Shown: positions 1-5,146, numbered from the stretch's first letter. The stretch is 5,146 nucleotides of DNA from Elusimicrobiales bacterium (GCA_030540535.1 JAUNWB010000124.1:1-5146), one strand, 5' to 3'. The notes: generated from the letters alone by a model not told the origin. Translations and numbers: made by a program.

Positions 1-398
1 ATAACCACAGGCACTTTATATGGGCTCAGCACGCGGCTCAACATAAAAGGTTCGTCGCCGGCCAGCCGCCAGTCGGCGTCCGGGTTGTCAAAAAGAACGA
101 CGGGTCCGTCGGACTTTTGCTGCCGCTTGTATCCGCGCGAAACGATGGCCACGCGCACGCCTTCTTTGGCAAGCGTGGTGGCGGCCAGTAAAACGGCCGT
201 GGTTTTGCCCGTTCCGCCCGCCGTAATGTTGCCGATGCACACCACGCGCGAATTGACGCTTTTTGAGGATTTCCACCCGTTTTCATACGCGGCCAGATTG
301 AACTTAGCGCCCAGCCCATACAAAACCGAGGCGGCCTTCAAAACGCCGCGGCCCAACATATTTTGTTCCAAATCTTCTTTGAGTTTAAGTAAATCCAT
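1..398 (-). CDS. lpxK: Tetraacyldisaccharide 4'-kinase LpxK, N-terminal part (cut by window edge)
   Basis: LpxK phosphorylates the 4' position of the tetraacyldisaccharide-1-phosphate lipid A precursor with ATP, giving lipid IVA, at the cytoplasmic face of the inner membrane. The reading frame is open from ATG at 398 down to the left edge, giving 132 full codons of a family that is usually about 320-350 residues. Visible motifs are a Walker A P-loop, GNITAGGTGKT (residues 56-66, K65/T66), then SRGYKR (87-92) and GDEP (114-117), all in the order and spacing typical of LpxK. The segment before the P-loop (about residues 18-40) is moderately hydrophobic, as expected for the membrane-associated N-terminus. 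The start is supported by AAGGA 7 nt upstream. The gene diverges from lpxL, another lipid A gene. The family assignment is very likely; the C-terminal part is not visible, so integrity of the whole gene cannot be judged. Confidence 0.95.
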   Translation of the reverse strand, partial: MDLLKLKEDLEQNMLGRGVLKAASVLYGLGAKFNLAAYENGWKSSKSVNSRVVCIGNITAGGTGKTTAVLLAATTLAKEGVRVAIVSRGYKRQQKSDGPVVLFDNPDADWRLAGDEPFMLSRVLSPYKVPVV

Positions 399-405
399 AA
401 AACGG

Positions 406-410
406 TCCTT
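406..410 (-). promoter_or_regulatory. Ribosome binding site of lpxK
   Basis: On the minus strand AAGGA lies 7 nt before the ATG at 398. It fixes the lpxK start and shows that this genome uses Shine-Dalgarno initiation, in contrast to the divergent lpxL. Confidence 0.75.
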
Positions 411-426
411 AAAAATAGTTTTAGAT

Positions 427-435
427 ATTTTACCA
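427..435 (-). promoter_or_regulatory. Probable extended -10 promoter of lpxK
   Basis: Read on the minus strand, the sequence is TGGTAAAAT: an extended -10 (TGn) plus TAAAAT, which matches the TATAAT consensus at 5 of 6 positions. No good -35 box sits 17-18 nt upstream, which an extended -10 can tolerate. Predicted transcription start is near 420, giving a leader of about 20 nt that contains the AAGGA site. This is inferred from motif and position only. Confidence 0.5.
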
Positions 436-439
436 TTTC

Positions 440-452
440 CGGGCTTGGCCCG
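440..452. repeat. Short GC-rich palindrome between the divergent promoters
   Basis: CGGGC-TTG-GCCCG is a perfect inverted repeat with 5-bp arms and a 3-nt centre. It is the only GC-rich block in an otherwise AT-rich 80-bp intergenic region. It overlaps the proposed -35 of lpxL (445-450) and lies in the upstream spacer of the lpxK -10. That position would suit an operator controlling both genes, but such a short palindrome can also arise by chance. Confidence 0.4.
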
Positions 453-472
453 CAGACGAAAATTAGTATAAT
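445..472 (+). promoter_or_regulatory. Probable sigma70-type promoter of the lpxL-gmhB-DUF3108 operon
   Basis: A perfect TATAAT lies at 467-472. A -35-like TTGGCC (4 of 6 matches to TTGACA) lies at 445-450, with a 16-nt spacer. Transcription from such a -10 would start about 7 nt downstream, at or next to position 479, the A of the lpxL ATG. The predicted mRNA is therefore leaderless or nearly so, which agrees with the lack of a usable Shine-Dalgarno before lpxL. Confidence 0.7.
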
Positions 473-478
473 GGGGAT

Positions 479-1423
479 ATGGCAAACACACGCTTTCAAA
501 AAACCCCTCTTCATTATTTACAATATTTGGCACTCAAAGTTTTTTGCGTGCTTTTCCGGTTAATTCCGTACCGCATGGCCGTAGGCATCGGCCGGGCAGC
601 CACCGGCTCCGTCCGCTTTGTTATGCCCAAACGTTTTGAACGTTCCGTGAGCGACATTCAAAAAGCCTTTCCCGAAAAATCGCCCGAAGAATGCCGCCAA
701 ATCGCCGTTGAATCCTGGCGCAACATGGGGGCCATTTTTGCCGAGTTTATTAAGCTGACCGGCATGAAGCCCGAAGAATTTAAAAAACATTCCCGCATTA
801 TCGGCGCGGAAAAAATGTTAAACGCGCAAAACAACACGGGCGGGATTATCCACATCGGCCACTTTACCAACTGGGAAGCGTTCGGCCTGGCGGGCGCGGT
901 GTACGGCGTGGACAAAGCGGTACTCGCGCAGCGCGTGGACAACCCGTATATCGACGAAGAAACCAACCGTCTGCGCAACATTTTTACGGGCCGCACATTC
1001 TACAGCAACCACGAAGACAAACCCTTTTTCGCCTGCATGCGGTGGCTGAAAAAGAAAAAAATGCTCGGTATTTTGTTCGACCAAAACACCGTTTCCGGCG
1101 AAATGTGGATTCCGTTCATGGGCCGCACGGCGGCGTTCTCGCCGATCACGGCTCTTTTATCCATTAAAATGCAGGTGCCCGTATTCCCGGTGCGCGTGTG
1201 GCGGGAAAACGACGGGTGCGTCGTTTCCGAAGTAATGGACCCGCTATATCCCCCCGCCGAATACAGCATGGATAACGTACGCCAATTTACCAAAAAACTC
1301 GTCGGCTATTACGAAGACTGGCTCCGCGCCGATCCCGCCTCCTGGCTGTGGGCGCACAACCGCTGGAAACGCGAAGCCGAGGGCAACGCCTATCTGAAGG
1401 CCCACCCGGAGGAACGCGTATGA
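479..1423 (+). CDS. lpxL: Lipid A biosynthesis acyltransferase, LpxL/HtrB family
   Basis: This 314-residue protein belongs to the lysophospholipid/lipid A acyltransferase family, which transfers an acyl chain from acyl-ACP to Kdo2-lipid IVA at the inner membrane. Its length is normal for the family (about 290-325). The hallmark HX4E catalytic motif is HFTNWE (H128, E133), preceded by a conserved glycine-rich strand. A second block, DQN (201-203) followed by IPFMGRTAAFSP (211-222), matches the family's DQ...PFFG region, and the C-terminal WLWAHNRWK (289-297) is also typical. The N-terminus (about 11-45) is hydrophobic or amphipathic, as in membrane-anchored family members. An in-frame TAG at 464-466 leaves ATG 479 as the first possible ATG; there is no Shine-Dalgarno at normal spacing. 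The gene overlaps gmhB by 4 nt (ATGA). Whether it adds the first (LpxL) or second (LpxM) secondary chain, and the chain length, cannot be read from sequence. Confidence 0.92.
   Translation: MANTRFQKTPLHYLQYLALKVFCVLFRLIPYRMAVGIGRAATGSVRFVMPKRFERSVSDIQKAFPEKSPEECRQIAVESWRNMGAIFAEFIKLTGMKPEEFKKHSRIIGAEKMLNAQNNTGGIIHIGHFTNWEAFGLAGAVYGVDKAVLAQRVDNPYIDEETNRLRNIFTGRTFYSNHEDKPFFACMRWLKKKKMLGILFDQNTVSGEMWIPFMGRTAAFSPITALLSIKMQVPVFPVRVWRENDGCVVSEVMDPLYPPAEYSMDNVRQFTKKLVGYYEDWLRADPASWLWAHNRWKREAEGNAYLKAHPEERV
1408..1413 (+). promoter_or_regulatory. Ribosome binding site that sets the gmhB start
   Basis: GGAGGA lies inside the end of lpxL, 6 nt before ATG 1420. It selects this ATG over an upstream in-frame ATG at 1348, which has no such site and would extend the protein with residues unlike the family. 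Confidence 0.8.
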
Positions 1424-1986
1424 CCGCCCCTGTAAAAGCCGTTTTTTTCGACCGCGACGGCACGCTCATCCACGAAAAGCCCGGCACCTATTTAAGCGAC
1501 CCGGCCAAAGTACGCCCTTATAAAAGCGTGGCGGCCGCGCTTGCGTTACTTAAAAAAGCGGGTTATAAATTTTTCATCGTTTCCAACCAATCCGGCATCG
1601 GCCGCGGCTATTTTACCGAAAAAGAAGTAAACGCTGTTCATGCGCGTATGCTGAAACTGTTAAAACCCGCCGTAATAGAGGAAATCGTTTTCTGCCCGCA
1701 CGCGCCGGACGAGCAGTGCAGCTGCCGCAAGCCCGCCCCCGCATTGGGACTGAAACTGATTAAAAAGTATCATATCGACCCGGCACGCTCCTATATGGTG
1801 GGCGACAAAAAGGCGGACGTGGAATTCGGCCGTGCCATCGGGTTTACCCCGGTTCTCGTCACCACCGCCAACGGCAAAAACCATTTGAAAAAATACCCGG
1901 ATATGCGCCCCGCCAAGGCGGCTTCCAACCTGTTAAACGCCGCACGCTTCATTCTAAAACATGCGGAGCGGAACCATGCTGCGTAA
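1420..1986 (+). CDS. gmhB: D-glycero-D-manno-heptose 1,7-bisphosphate 7-phosphatase (HAD family)
   Basis: GmhB removes the 7-phosphate from heptose 1,7-bisphosphate in the ADP-heptose route to the LPS inner core and acts in the cytoplasm. The 188-residue length fits the family. HAD motifs appear in order: FFDRDGTL (nucleophile D11, acid/base D13), SNQSGIGRGYF (motif II, S55), RKP (R103, K104) and MVGDKKAD (D129, D133). A zinc-binding set CPH...CSC (C92, H94, C100, C102) precedes RKP, as in GmhB and the HisB phosphatase domain. The loop between H94 and C100 is only 5 residues, shorter than in E. coli GmhB as I recall it and like the HisB N-terminal domain, so histidinol-phosphatase activity is an alternative. 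The heptose kinase gene hldA nearby favours GmhB. The gene overlaps lpxL by 4 nt and the next gene by 11 nt, implying translational coupling. Confidence 0.88.
   Translation: MTAPVKAVFFDRDGTLIHEKPGTYLSDPAKVRPYKSVAAALALLKKAGYKFFIVSNQSGIGRGYFTEKEVNAVHARMLKLLKPAVIEEIVFCPHAPDEQCSCRKPAPALGLKLIKKYHIDPARSYMVGDKKADVEFGRAIGFTPVLVTTANGKNHLKKYPDMRPAKAASNLLNAARFILKHAERNHAA
1965..1968 (+). promoter_or_regulatory. Ribosome binding site that sets the DUF3108 gene start
   Basis: GGAG is placed 7 nt before ATG 1976 and lies within the gmhB coding end. It favours ATG 1976 over the in-frame ATG at 1961, and gives a compact lipoprotein signal peptide. Confidence 0.7.
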
Positions 1987-3085
1987 CCTGACGGTTTTAT
2001 CCCTTGCGCTGTGGCTGGCGGCCTGCGCCGCAAAACCCGTTTATAAAACAGAATGTCCGGCAGCCCCGGCCACGCCGCCCGCAGTTACCCAAAACGAGGA
2101 CGTTCCCGCGCCGGAAAAAACGCCGCAAACGGATGCAATCCCCCCCGCCGCGCAAGAAACGCCCGCCCAAAACACCGTTTTGGAAGAAAAAGAAGAATGC
2201 GCCGGGGAAACCGCCGGAGGAGAACAACCCCAGACCGCACCCGTATTCTCCCCCCAAGACCAAATTTCCGCCGCGCGCGCACGCCAAACCTTAACCGTTC
2301 CCGCGCCGGACAAGCCTTCTTTTGAAGACGAAGAAACCATCCCGCTGGAAAACCGCCGCTTAAGCCCGTTTGCGTACGAACCCGTCACGCCCGCCCGCCA
2401 AACGGCACCGTGGGCGGGTGAAGAATTGAAATACGGCCTGTATTACTCGTTTATCAAAGCGGGTACGGCGTACATCAAAACGCGCGGAACGGCGGAAATT
2501 AACGGCCGGACGGCGTACGTTATCCAAACCACGGCGTTTTCGGCTTCCGTCATTGACCCGTTTTTTAAAGTGCGCGACGTAAACTATTCCTGGCTGGACG
2601 CGGAAAATTTTTACTCGCTCGGCTACTCCCAAAGCGTACGCGAAGGCACCTATAAGCGCGACGAATGGCTGGCGTTTGACTACGACAACCACGCTTATTA
2701 CGGGGAGCTTCAAAAAAAGGAAGAGCCGCGCGTAATTTCCGGCAGCTTGGAAATCCCGGTGCTTGATATGCTGACCTCTTTATATTTCGTGCGCGCGCAG
2801 GAACTGACAGTGGGAAAAGACGTGGTGTTTGACATTATCAACCGCGAAAAACAATATCCCCTCATTGTAAAAGTGCTTAAAAAAGAAACGGTCAAAACGG
2901 CCGCCGGAAAATTCGACTGTATCGTAGTGGAGCCGCAGTTTAGGGGCGAAGGAATTTTTGTAAGCAAAGGCAAAAGTTTGAAAGTATGGCTGACGGACGA
3001 CGAATACAAAATGCCCGTAAAAATGAAGACGGAAGTGTTCATCGGCAGCGTGTCGGCGGAATTACTGGAATACAAACGAAATTAA
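1976..3085 (+). CDS. DUF3108 domain lipoprotein of unknown function
   Basis: The 369-residue product starts with a lipoprotein signal peptide: MLRN, a hydrophobic stretch, then lipobox LAAC with the modified cysteine at C17. The residues after it (A18, A19) include no Asp retention signal, so by E. coli rules the outer membrane is likely. Residues about 20-145 form a low-complexity linker rich in Pro, Ala, Glu and Thr, probably disordered and spanning periplasm. Residues about 148-366 look like a DUF3108 domain: an N-terminal block around YGLYYSFIKAGTAYI (153-167), a middle block LDMLTSLYFVR (263-273), then GKFDCIVVEPQ (311-321), VWLTDDEYKMPVKM (337-350) and a closing IGSVSAEL (356-363). The fold is probably beta-rich. 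No catalytic motif is evident. The last gene of the lpxL-gmhB unit, it overlaps gmhB by 11 nt. Its function is unknown; a role in LPS or outer-membrane assembly is only suggested by its neighbours. Confidence 0.82.
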   Translation: MLRNLTVLSLALWLAACAAKPVYKTECPAAPATPPAVTQNEDVPAPEKTPQTDAIPPAAQETPAQNTVLEEKEECAGETAGGEQPQTAPVFSPQDQISAARARQTLTVPAPDKPSFEDEETIPLENRRLSPFAYEPVTPARQTAPWAGEELKYGLYYSFIKAGTAYIKTRGTAEINGRTAYVIQTTAFSASVIDPFFKVRDVNYSWLDAENFYSLGYSQSVREGTYKRDEWLAFDYDNHAYYGELQKKEEPRVISGSLEIPVLDMLTSLYFVRAQELTVGKDVVFDIINREKQYPLIVKVLKKETVKTAAGKFDCIVVEPQFRGEGIFVSKGKSLKVWLTDDEYKMPVKMKTEVFIGSVSAELLEYKRN

Positions 3086-3094
3086 AGATATAAT
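3065..3094 (+). promoter_or_regulatory. Probable promoter of hldA-kdsB
   Basis: A perfect TATAAT at 3089-3094 sits in an AT-rich patch just after the DUF3108 stop codon. The best -35 candidate is weak: CTGGAA at 3065-3070 (3 of 6 matches, 18-nt spacer), inside the upstream gene. The start would fall near 3101, leaving a leader of about 23 nt that contains the GGGAG site. No terminator lies between the genes, so read-through from the lpxL promoter is also possible. Confidence 0.55.
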
Positions 3095-3111
3095 AAAACA
3101 ATAAACCAAAC

Positions 3112-3116
3112 GGGAG
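3112..3116 (+). promoter_or_regulatory. Ribosome binding site of hldA
   Basis: GGGAG lies 7 nt before the ATG at 3124 and supports that start. Confidence 0.75.
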
Positions 3117-3123
3117 AGCAACC

Positions 3124-4113
3124 ATGCAAGCAACCACCAAACGTTTGAAAGAAATTTTGAAAAATTTTGAAGGAAAGGAAATTATCGTCGTAGGCGATAT
3201 CATGCTGGACCATTTTATTAAAGGTTCCGTCAGCCGCATTTCGCCGGAAGCCCCGGTGCCGGTAGTGGACGTGAAAAAAGAATTTTTCGTCGCCGGCGGC
3301 GCGGGCAACGTGGCCGTAAACCTGGCCGCGCTGGGCGCCAAACCCGTGATGGTGTCCGTCGTCGGGCAGGACCTGGGCGGCGAAATGTTAAAAGGTTTCC
3401 TGCGCGAGAAAAACGTCAACATCTACGGCGTGGCCGAAGACCCGGACCGCCCCACCACCCAAAAAATCCGCGTGATGGCCGACCAGCAGCAAATCGTCCG
3501 CTTCGACCGCGAAAGCAAAAAAGTAATCTCCCCCTCCGTGGCCTCCACGTGCATGAAAAGTTTTGAACTGGCCGTAAAAACCGCCAAAGGCGTTATTTTG
3601 TCCGACTACGGCAAAGGGATGCTTTCGGACCAAAACATCCAAACCATTATCGACACCTGCCGCAAACACAATATCCCCGTATGCGTGGACCCGAAAATCG
3701 ATAACTTTAGAAAATATAAAAACATCACCTGCATGACGCCCAACACCAAAGAAGCGTGGGAAGGCGCGGGCGAATCCCCCAAAGCCGGCGAAGAAGCCAT
3801 TTTGAATTTGGGCGATAAAATTTTGAAAATGCTGGACGCCGAATCCATTTTAATCACCCGCAGCGCTGACGGCATGACTTTGTTTGAAAAAGACAAAAAA
3901 GAACCCTACACCGTCCGCGCCACCGCGCGCGAAGTGTACGACGTTACCGGCGCGGGCGACACCGTTATTTCCGTATTGACGCTCGCCTTGGCCGCGGGGG
4001 CTACCTTGCGCGAAGCGGCCGTTATTTCCAACTATGCGGCGGGAATCGTGGTGGAAAAATCCGGCACCGCCACCACCACGCGCGAAGAAATCGAAGGAGT
4101 TTTGCCCAAATGA
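3124..4113 (+). CDS. hldA: D-glycero-beta-D-manno-heptose-7-phosphate kinase (stand-alone)
   Basis: This PfkB/ribokinase-family enzyme phosphorylates heptose 7-phosphate at C1 with ATP, giving heptose 1,7-bisphosphate, the substrate of GmhB. The 329 residues match the kinase half of E. coli HldE (RfaE domain I) almost end to end. Visible are GDIMLDHF near the N-terminus (24-31), RISPEAPVPVVDV (38-50), the PfkB N-terminal signature GGAGNVAVNLAALGA (58-72), SDYGKG (160-165), VDPK (188-191), TPNTKEA (205-211), and the C-terminal signature DVTGAGDT (273-280) with the likely catalytic base D279. The EVYDVTGAGDTVISVL segment is essentially identical to HldE as I know it. The protein ends after the kinase fold with no adenylyltransferase domain, so it is the HldA type and needs a separate HldC. 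It overlaps kdsB by 4 nt and appears to have its own promoter. Confidence 0.93.
   Translation: MQATTKRLKEILKNFEGKEIIVVGDIMLDHFIKGSVSRISPEAPVPVVDVKKEFFVAGGAGNVAVNLAALGAKPVMVSVVGQDLGGEMLKGFLREKNVNIYGVAEDPDRPTTQKIRVMADQQQIVRFDRESKKVISPSVASTCMKSFELAVKTAKGVILSDYGKGMLSDQNIQTIIDTCRKHNIPVCVDPKIDNFRKYKNITCMTPNTKEAWEGAGESPKAGEEAILNLGDKILKMLDAESILITRSADGMTLFEKDKKEPYTVRATAREVYDVTGAGDTVISVLTLALAAGATLREAAVISNYAAGIVVEKSGTATTTREEIEGVLPK
4094..4099 (+). promoter_or_regulatory. Ribosome binding site of kdsB
   Basis: AAGGAG, within the 3' end of hldA, is 10 nt before ATG 4110. The spacing is slightly long but usable, and together with the ATGA overlap it points to coupled translation. Confidence 0.65.
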
Positions 4114-4856
4114 GCGACTTTTTAATCGCCGTCCCGGCGCGCTTTGGTTCCTCGCGTCTGCCCGGTAAAATTTTAAAGAACCTCTGCGGCAAACCCGTCA
4201 TCCAGCACGTATACGAAGCGTGCCTGAAGACTGGCCTGGGCGAAGTGATTATCGCCACCGAATCGCCTTTAGTGCAGGAAGCCGCGGCCAAATTCGGCGC
4301 CAAAGCCATTTTGACAAGCGCGTCCTGCCAAAGCGGAACGGACCGCATTTTTGAAGCCGCGCAGAACCGCCCGGAAAAATTTATTATTAACGTCCAGGGC
4401 GACGAGCCGTTCATCCGCCCGGAAACCATTACCAAAGTGGCACGCCTTTTGGCGGACGACCCGTCGTGCGACATCGCCACCGCTGTCACCGCCACCTTAG
4501 ACGACGCCAAAATCGATAACCCCAACTGCGTGAAAGCGGTGCTGGCCAAAGACGGCCGCGCGCTGTACTTTTCGCGCTCGCGCGTACCTTTTAAACGGGA
4601 AATTACGGACGAAAACAAAAACGTGCCCTACTGGCACCACTGCGGCATTTACGGGTATAAAAAAGAGGCGCTGGACCGCTTTGTATCCCTGCCGCAAAGC
4701 CCGCTGGAAAAATTGGAAAAGCTGGAACAGCTCCGCGCTCTGGAAGACGGCATGAAAATCAAGTGCGTGGAAATCGAACCCGGCGGACCGGCCATCGACA
4801 CCGAGGCCGATTTAAAAGCGGCCGAAGAATACTTTAAACAGCACTTTACAAAGTAA
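4110..4856 (+). CDS. kdsB: 3-deoxy-manno-octulosonate cytidylyltransferase (CMP-Kdo synthetase)
   Basis: KdsB couples CTP and Kdo to form CMP-Kdo, the activated sugar that the Kdo transferase adds to lipid IVA; it acts in the cytoplasm. Its 248 residues are normal for the family (about 245-255). The N-terminal nucleotide-binding signature is [12 protein letters not shown] (9-20). It is followed by QSGTDRI (74-80), NVQGDEP (94-100, metal ligand D98), [11 protein letters not shown] (151-161), the HCGIYGY block (177-183), [16 protein letters not shown] (197-212) and IDTEADL (229-235, second acidic site D230). One oddity is Cys at residue 73, where I recall many homologues, including E. coli, having His before the SGT motif. 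The gene is translationally coupled to hldA. A terminator begins within its stop codon, so it ends the transcription unit. CTP for the reaction is made by PyrG, encoded next. Confidence 0.96.
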   Translation: MSDFLIAVPARFGSSRLPGKILKNLCGKPVIQHVYEACLKTGLGEVIIATESPLVQEAAAKFGAKAILTSASCQSGTDRIFEAAQNRPEKFIINVQGDEPFIRPETITKVARLLADDPSCDIATAVTATLDDAKIDNPNCVKAVLAKDGRALYFSRSRVPFKREITDENKNVPYWHHCGIYGYKKEALDRFVSLPQSPLEKLEKLEQLRALEDGMKIKCVEIEPGGPAIDTEADLKAAEEYFKQHFTK

Positions 4857-4893
4857 AGAGAAGTCCCGCCCCCCGGCGGGGCTTCCTCTTTTT
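4855..4893 (+). terminator. Rho-independent terminator after kdsB
   Basis: The left arm (4855-4870) and right arm (4875-4891) form a 16-bp stem. It holds one G-U wobble (T4864 with G4881) and one bulged C (4885), closed by a CCCC loop (4871-4874). The GC-rich CCCGCC/GGCGGG core is next to the loop, and the stem runs into five T residues (4889-4893). The left arm starts inside the kdsB TAA. Because of its place before pyrG it could also act as a leaky attenuator, but no alternative antiterminator fold was seen. Confidence 0.9.
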
Positions 4894-4946
4894 GGCGAAC
4901 CGGGAAGAAAAAAATCCCCCGCAGCCAACGAATTTTTATTTTTACC
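4894..4946 (+). other. pyrG upstream region with no clear promoter
   Basis: This 53-nt stretch between the terminator and the pyrG ribosome binding site has an A-run (4908-4914), a C-run (4916-4920) and a T-rich tract (4933-4943). The best -10 guess is TATTTT at 4937-4942 (4 of 6 matches), which has no -35 partner and would place the transcript start at or beyond the Shine-Dalgarno. I cannot identify a convincing promoter, although pyrG must be transcribed from here or by read-through of the terminator. Confidence 0.4.
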
Positions 4947-4952
4947 AAGGAG
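4947..4952 (+). promoter_or_regulatory. Ribosome binding site of pyrG
   Basis: AAGGAG followed by an A-rich spacer lies 8 nt before ATG 4961; this is the strongest Shine-Dalgarno in the window. Confidence 0.8.
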
Positions 4953-4960
4953 AAACAACT

Positions 4961-5146
4961 ATGTCTAAATTCATCATCATCACGGGCGGCGTGGTCAGTT
5001 CGCTCGGCAAAGGGATTTCCGGCGCGAGCATCGGCAAACTTTTGCAGTTAAACGGCCTGCGCGTCAACATGATTAAGTGCGACCCGTACATCAACGTGGA
5101 CCCCGGCACCATGAGCCCCTACCAGCACGGGGAAGTGTTCGTCACC
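4961..5146 (+). CDS. pyrG: CTP synthase, N-terminal part (cut by window edge)
   Basis: CTP synthase converts UTP to CTP using ATP and glutamine-derived ammonia, in the cytoplasm. Only the first 62 codons are present of a protein normally about 530-550 residues long, and they stay open to the right edge. They cover the start of the synthetase domain: [16 protein letters not shown] (4-19), which includes the ATP-binding SSLGKG loop (13-18), and [20 protein letters not shown] (41-60), both near-invariant in PyrG. The start is set by AAGGAG 8 nt upstream. The gene follows kdsB, a CTP-consuming enzyme, an arrangement also known from Chlamydia, but here a strong terminator separates the two. The glutaminase domain lies beyond the window. 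Confidence 0.97.
   Translation, partial: MSKFIIITGGVVSSLGKGISGASIGKLLQLNGLRVNMIKCDPYINVDPGTMSPYQHGEVFVT

Noticed and set aside
85..471. Plus-strand open frame opposite lpxK
   Set aside because: The minus strand encodes clear LpxK motifs over the same bases; the plus-strand product has no family likeness and runs through the promoter region.
1348..1419. N-terminal extension of gmhB from an upstream in-frame ATG
   Set aside because: The 24 extra residues lie entirely inside lpxL in another frame, are Arg/Gly-rich and unlike any HAD N-terminus. The ATG at 1420 has a perfect GGAGGA and places the DxD motif at the normal position.
1961..1975. Earlier ATG for the DUF3108 lipoprotein
   Set aside because: Five more residues would be added before the signal peptide, and the GGAG site would fall inside the coding sequence. 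ATG 1976 has that site at ideal spacing.
2004..2325. Pro/Arg-rich open frames in the other two plus-strand frames of the DUF3108 linker
   Set aside because: They are frame-shifted readings of a low-complexity Pro/Glu linker, with no Shine-Dalgarno and no recognisable domain.
4022..4618. Long minus-strand open frame (198 codons) opposite hldA/kdsB
   Set aside because: It lies antisense to two highly conserved genes, and its translation shows no family motif. It is a by-product of GC-rich codon use.
4901..4921. Possible second hairpin before pyrG (CGGG paired with CCCG)
   Set aside because: Only 4 bp around an A-rich loop of 13 nt, too weak to act as a terminator or attenuator without other support.
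1..5146. Mobile element, CRISPR, defence or other undescribed multi-gene system
   Set aside because: No repeats, integrase or transposase motifs, or nuclease or toxin motifs were seen. Six of the seven genes belong to known LPS or nucleotide metabolism families, with uniform base composition.

Overview
The window reads as a chromosomal envelope-biosynthesis locus of a Gram-negative (diderm) bacterium. Five of its seven genes are LPS enzymes: LpxK, an LpxL-type acyltransferase, GmhB, HldA and KdsB. One is a lipobox-bearing DUF3108 protein, and the seventh is the start of CTP synthase (pyrG). Coding DNA is moderately GC-rich and tightly packed, while the short intergenic gaps are AT-rich. The phylum cannot be proven from this stretch. 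The style, with a stand-alone heptose kinase and a DUF3108 lipoprotein in the LPS cluster, reminds me of Elusimicrobiota, but that is a weak inference.

Layout. Positions 1-398 (minus strand) hold the N-terminal 132 codons of lpxK, cut by the window edge. An 80-bp intergenic region (399-478) carries divergent promoter-like elements around a small GC-rich palindrome. To its right, on the plus strand, lpxL (479-1423), gmhB (1420-1986) and the DUF3108 lipoprotein gene (1976-3085) overlap one another by 4 and 11 nt, so they look like one translationally coupled operon. A consensus TATAAT overlaps the end of the lipoprotein gene and precedes hldA (3124-4113), which overlaps kdsB (4110-4856) by 4 nt. 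A strong rho-independent terminator begins inside the kdsB stop codon. pyrG then starts at 4961 with a good Shine-Dalgarno and runs off the right edge.

How the genes fit together. LpxK makes lipid IVA and LpxL-type enzymes add a secondary acyl chain. KdsB makes CMP-Kdo for the inner core, using CTP that PyrG supplies. HldA and GmhB are the kinase and phosphatase of the ADP-heptose route. Missing from the window are gmhA, the adenylyltransferase partner of HldA (hldC), hldD, the Kdo transferase waaA and the heptosyltransferases, so the pathway must be completed elsewhere. The gene with no assigned function is the DUF3108 lipoprotein, and its company suggests an outer-membrane or LPS-related role.

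I found no mobile element, CRISPR array, tRNA or rRNA. No gene-free stretch exceeds about 105 bp. Most of the window is ordinary core metabolism; the main points of interest are the DUF3108 protein, a probably leaderless lpxL mRNA, and the short zinc loop of GmhB.
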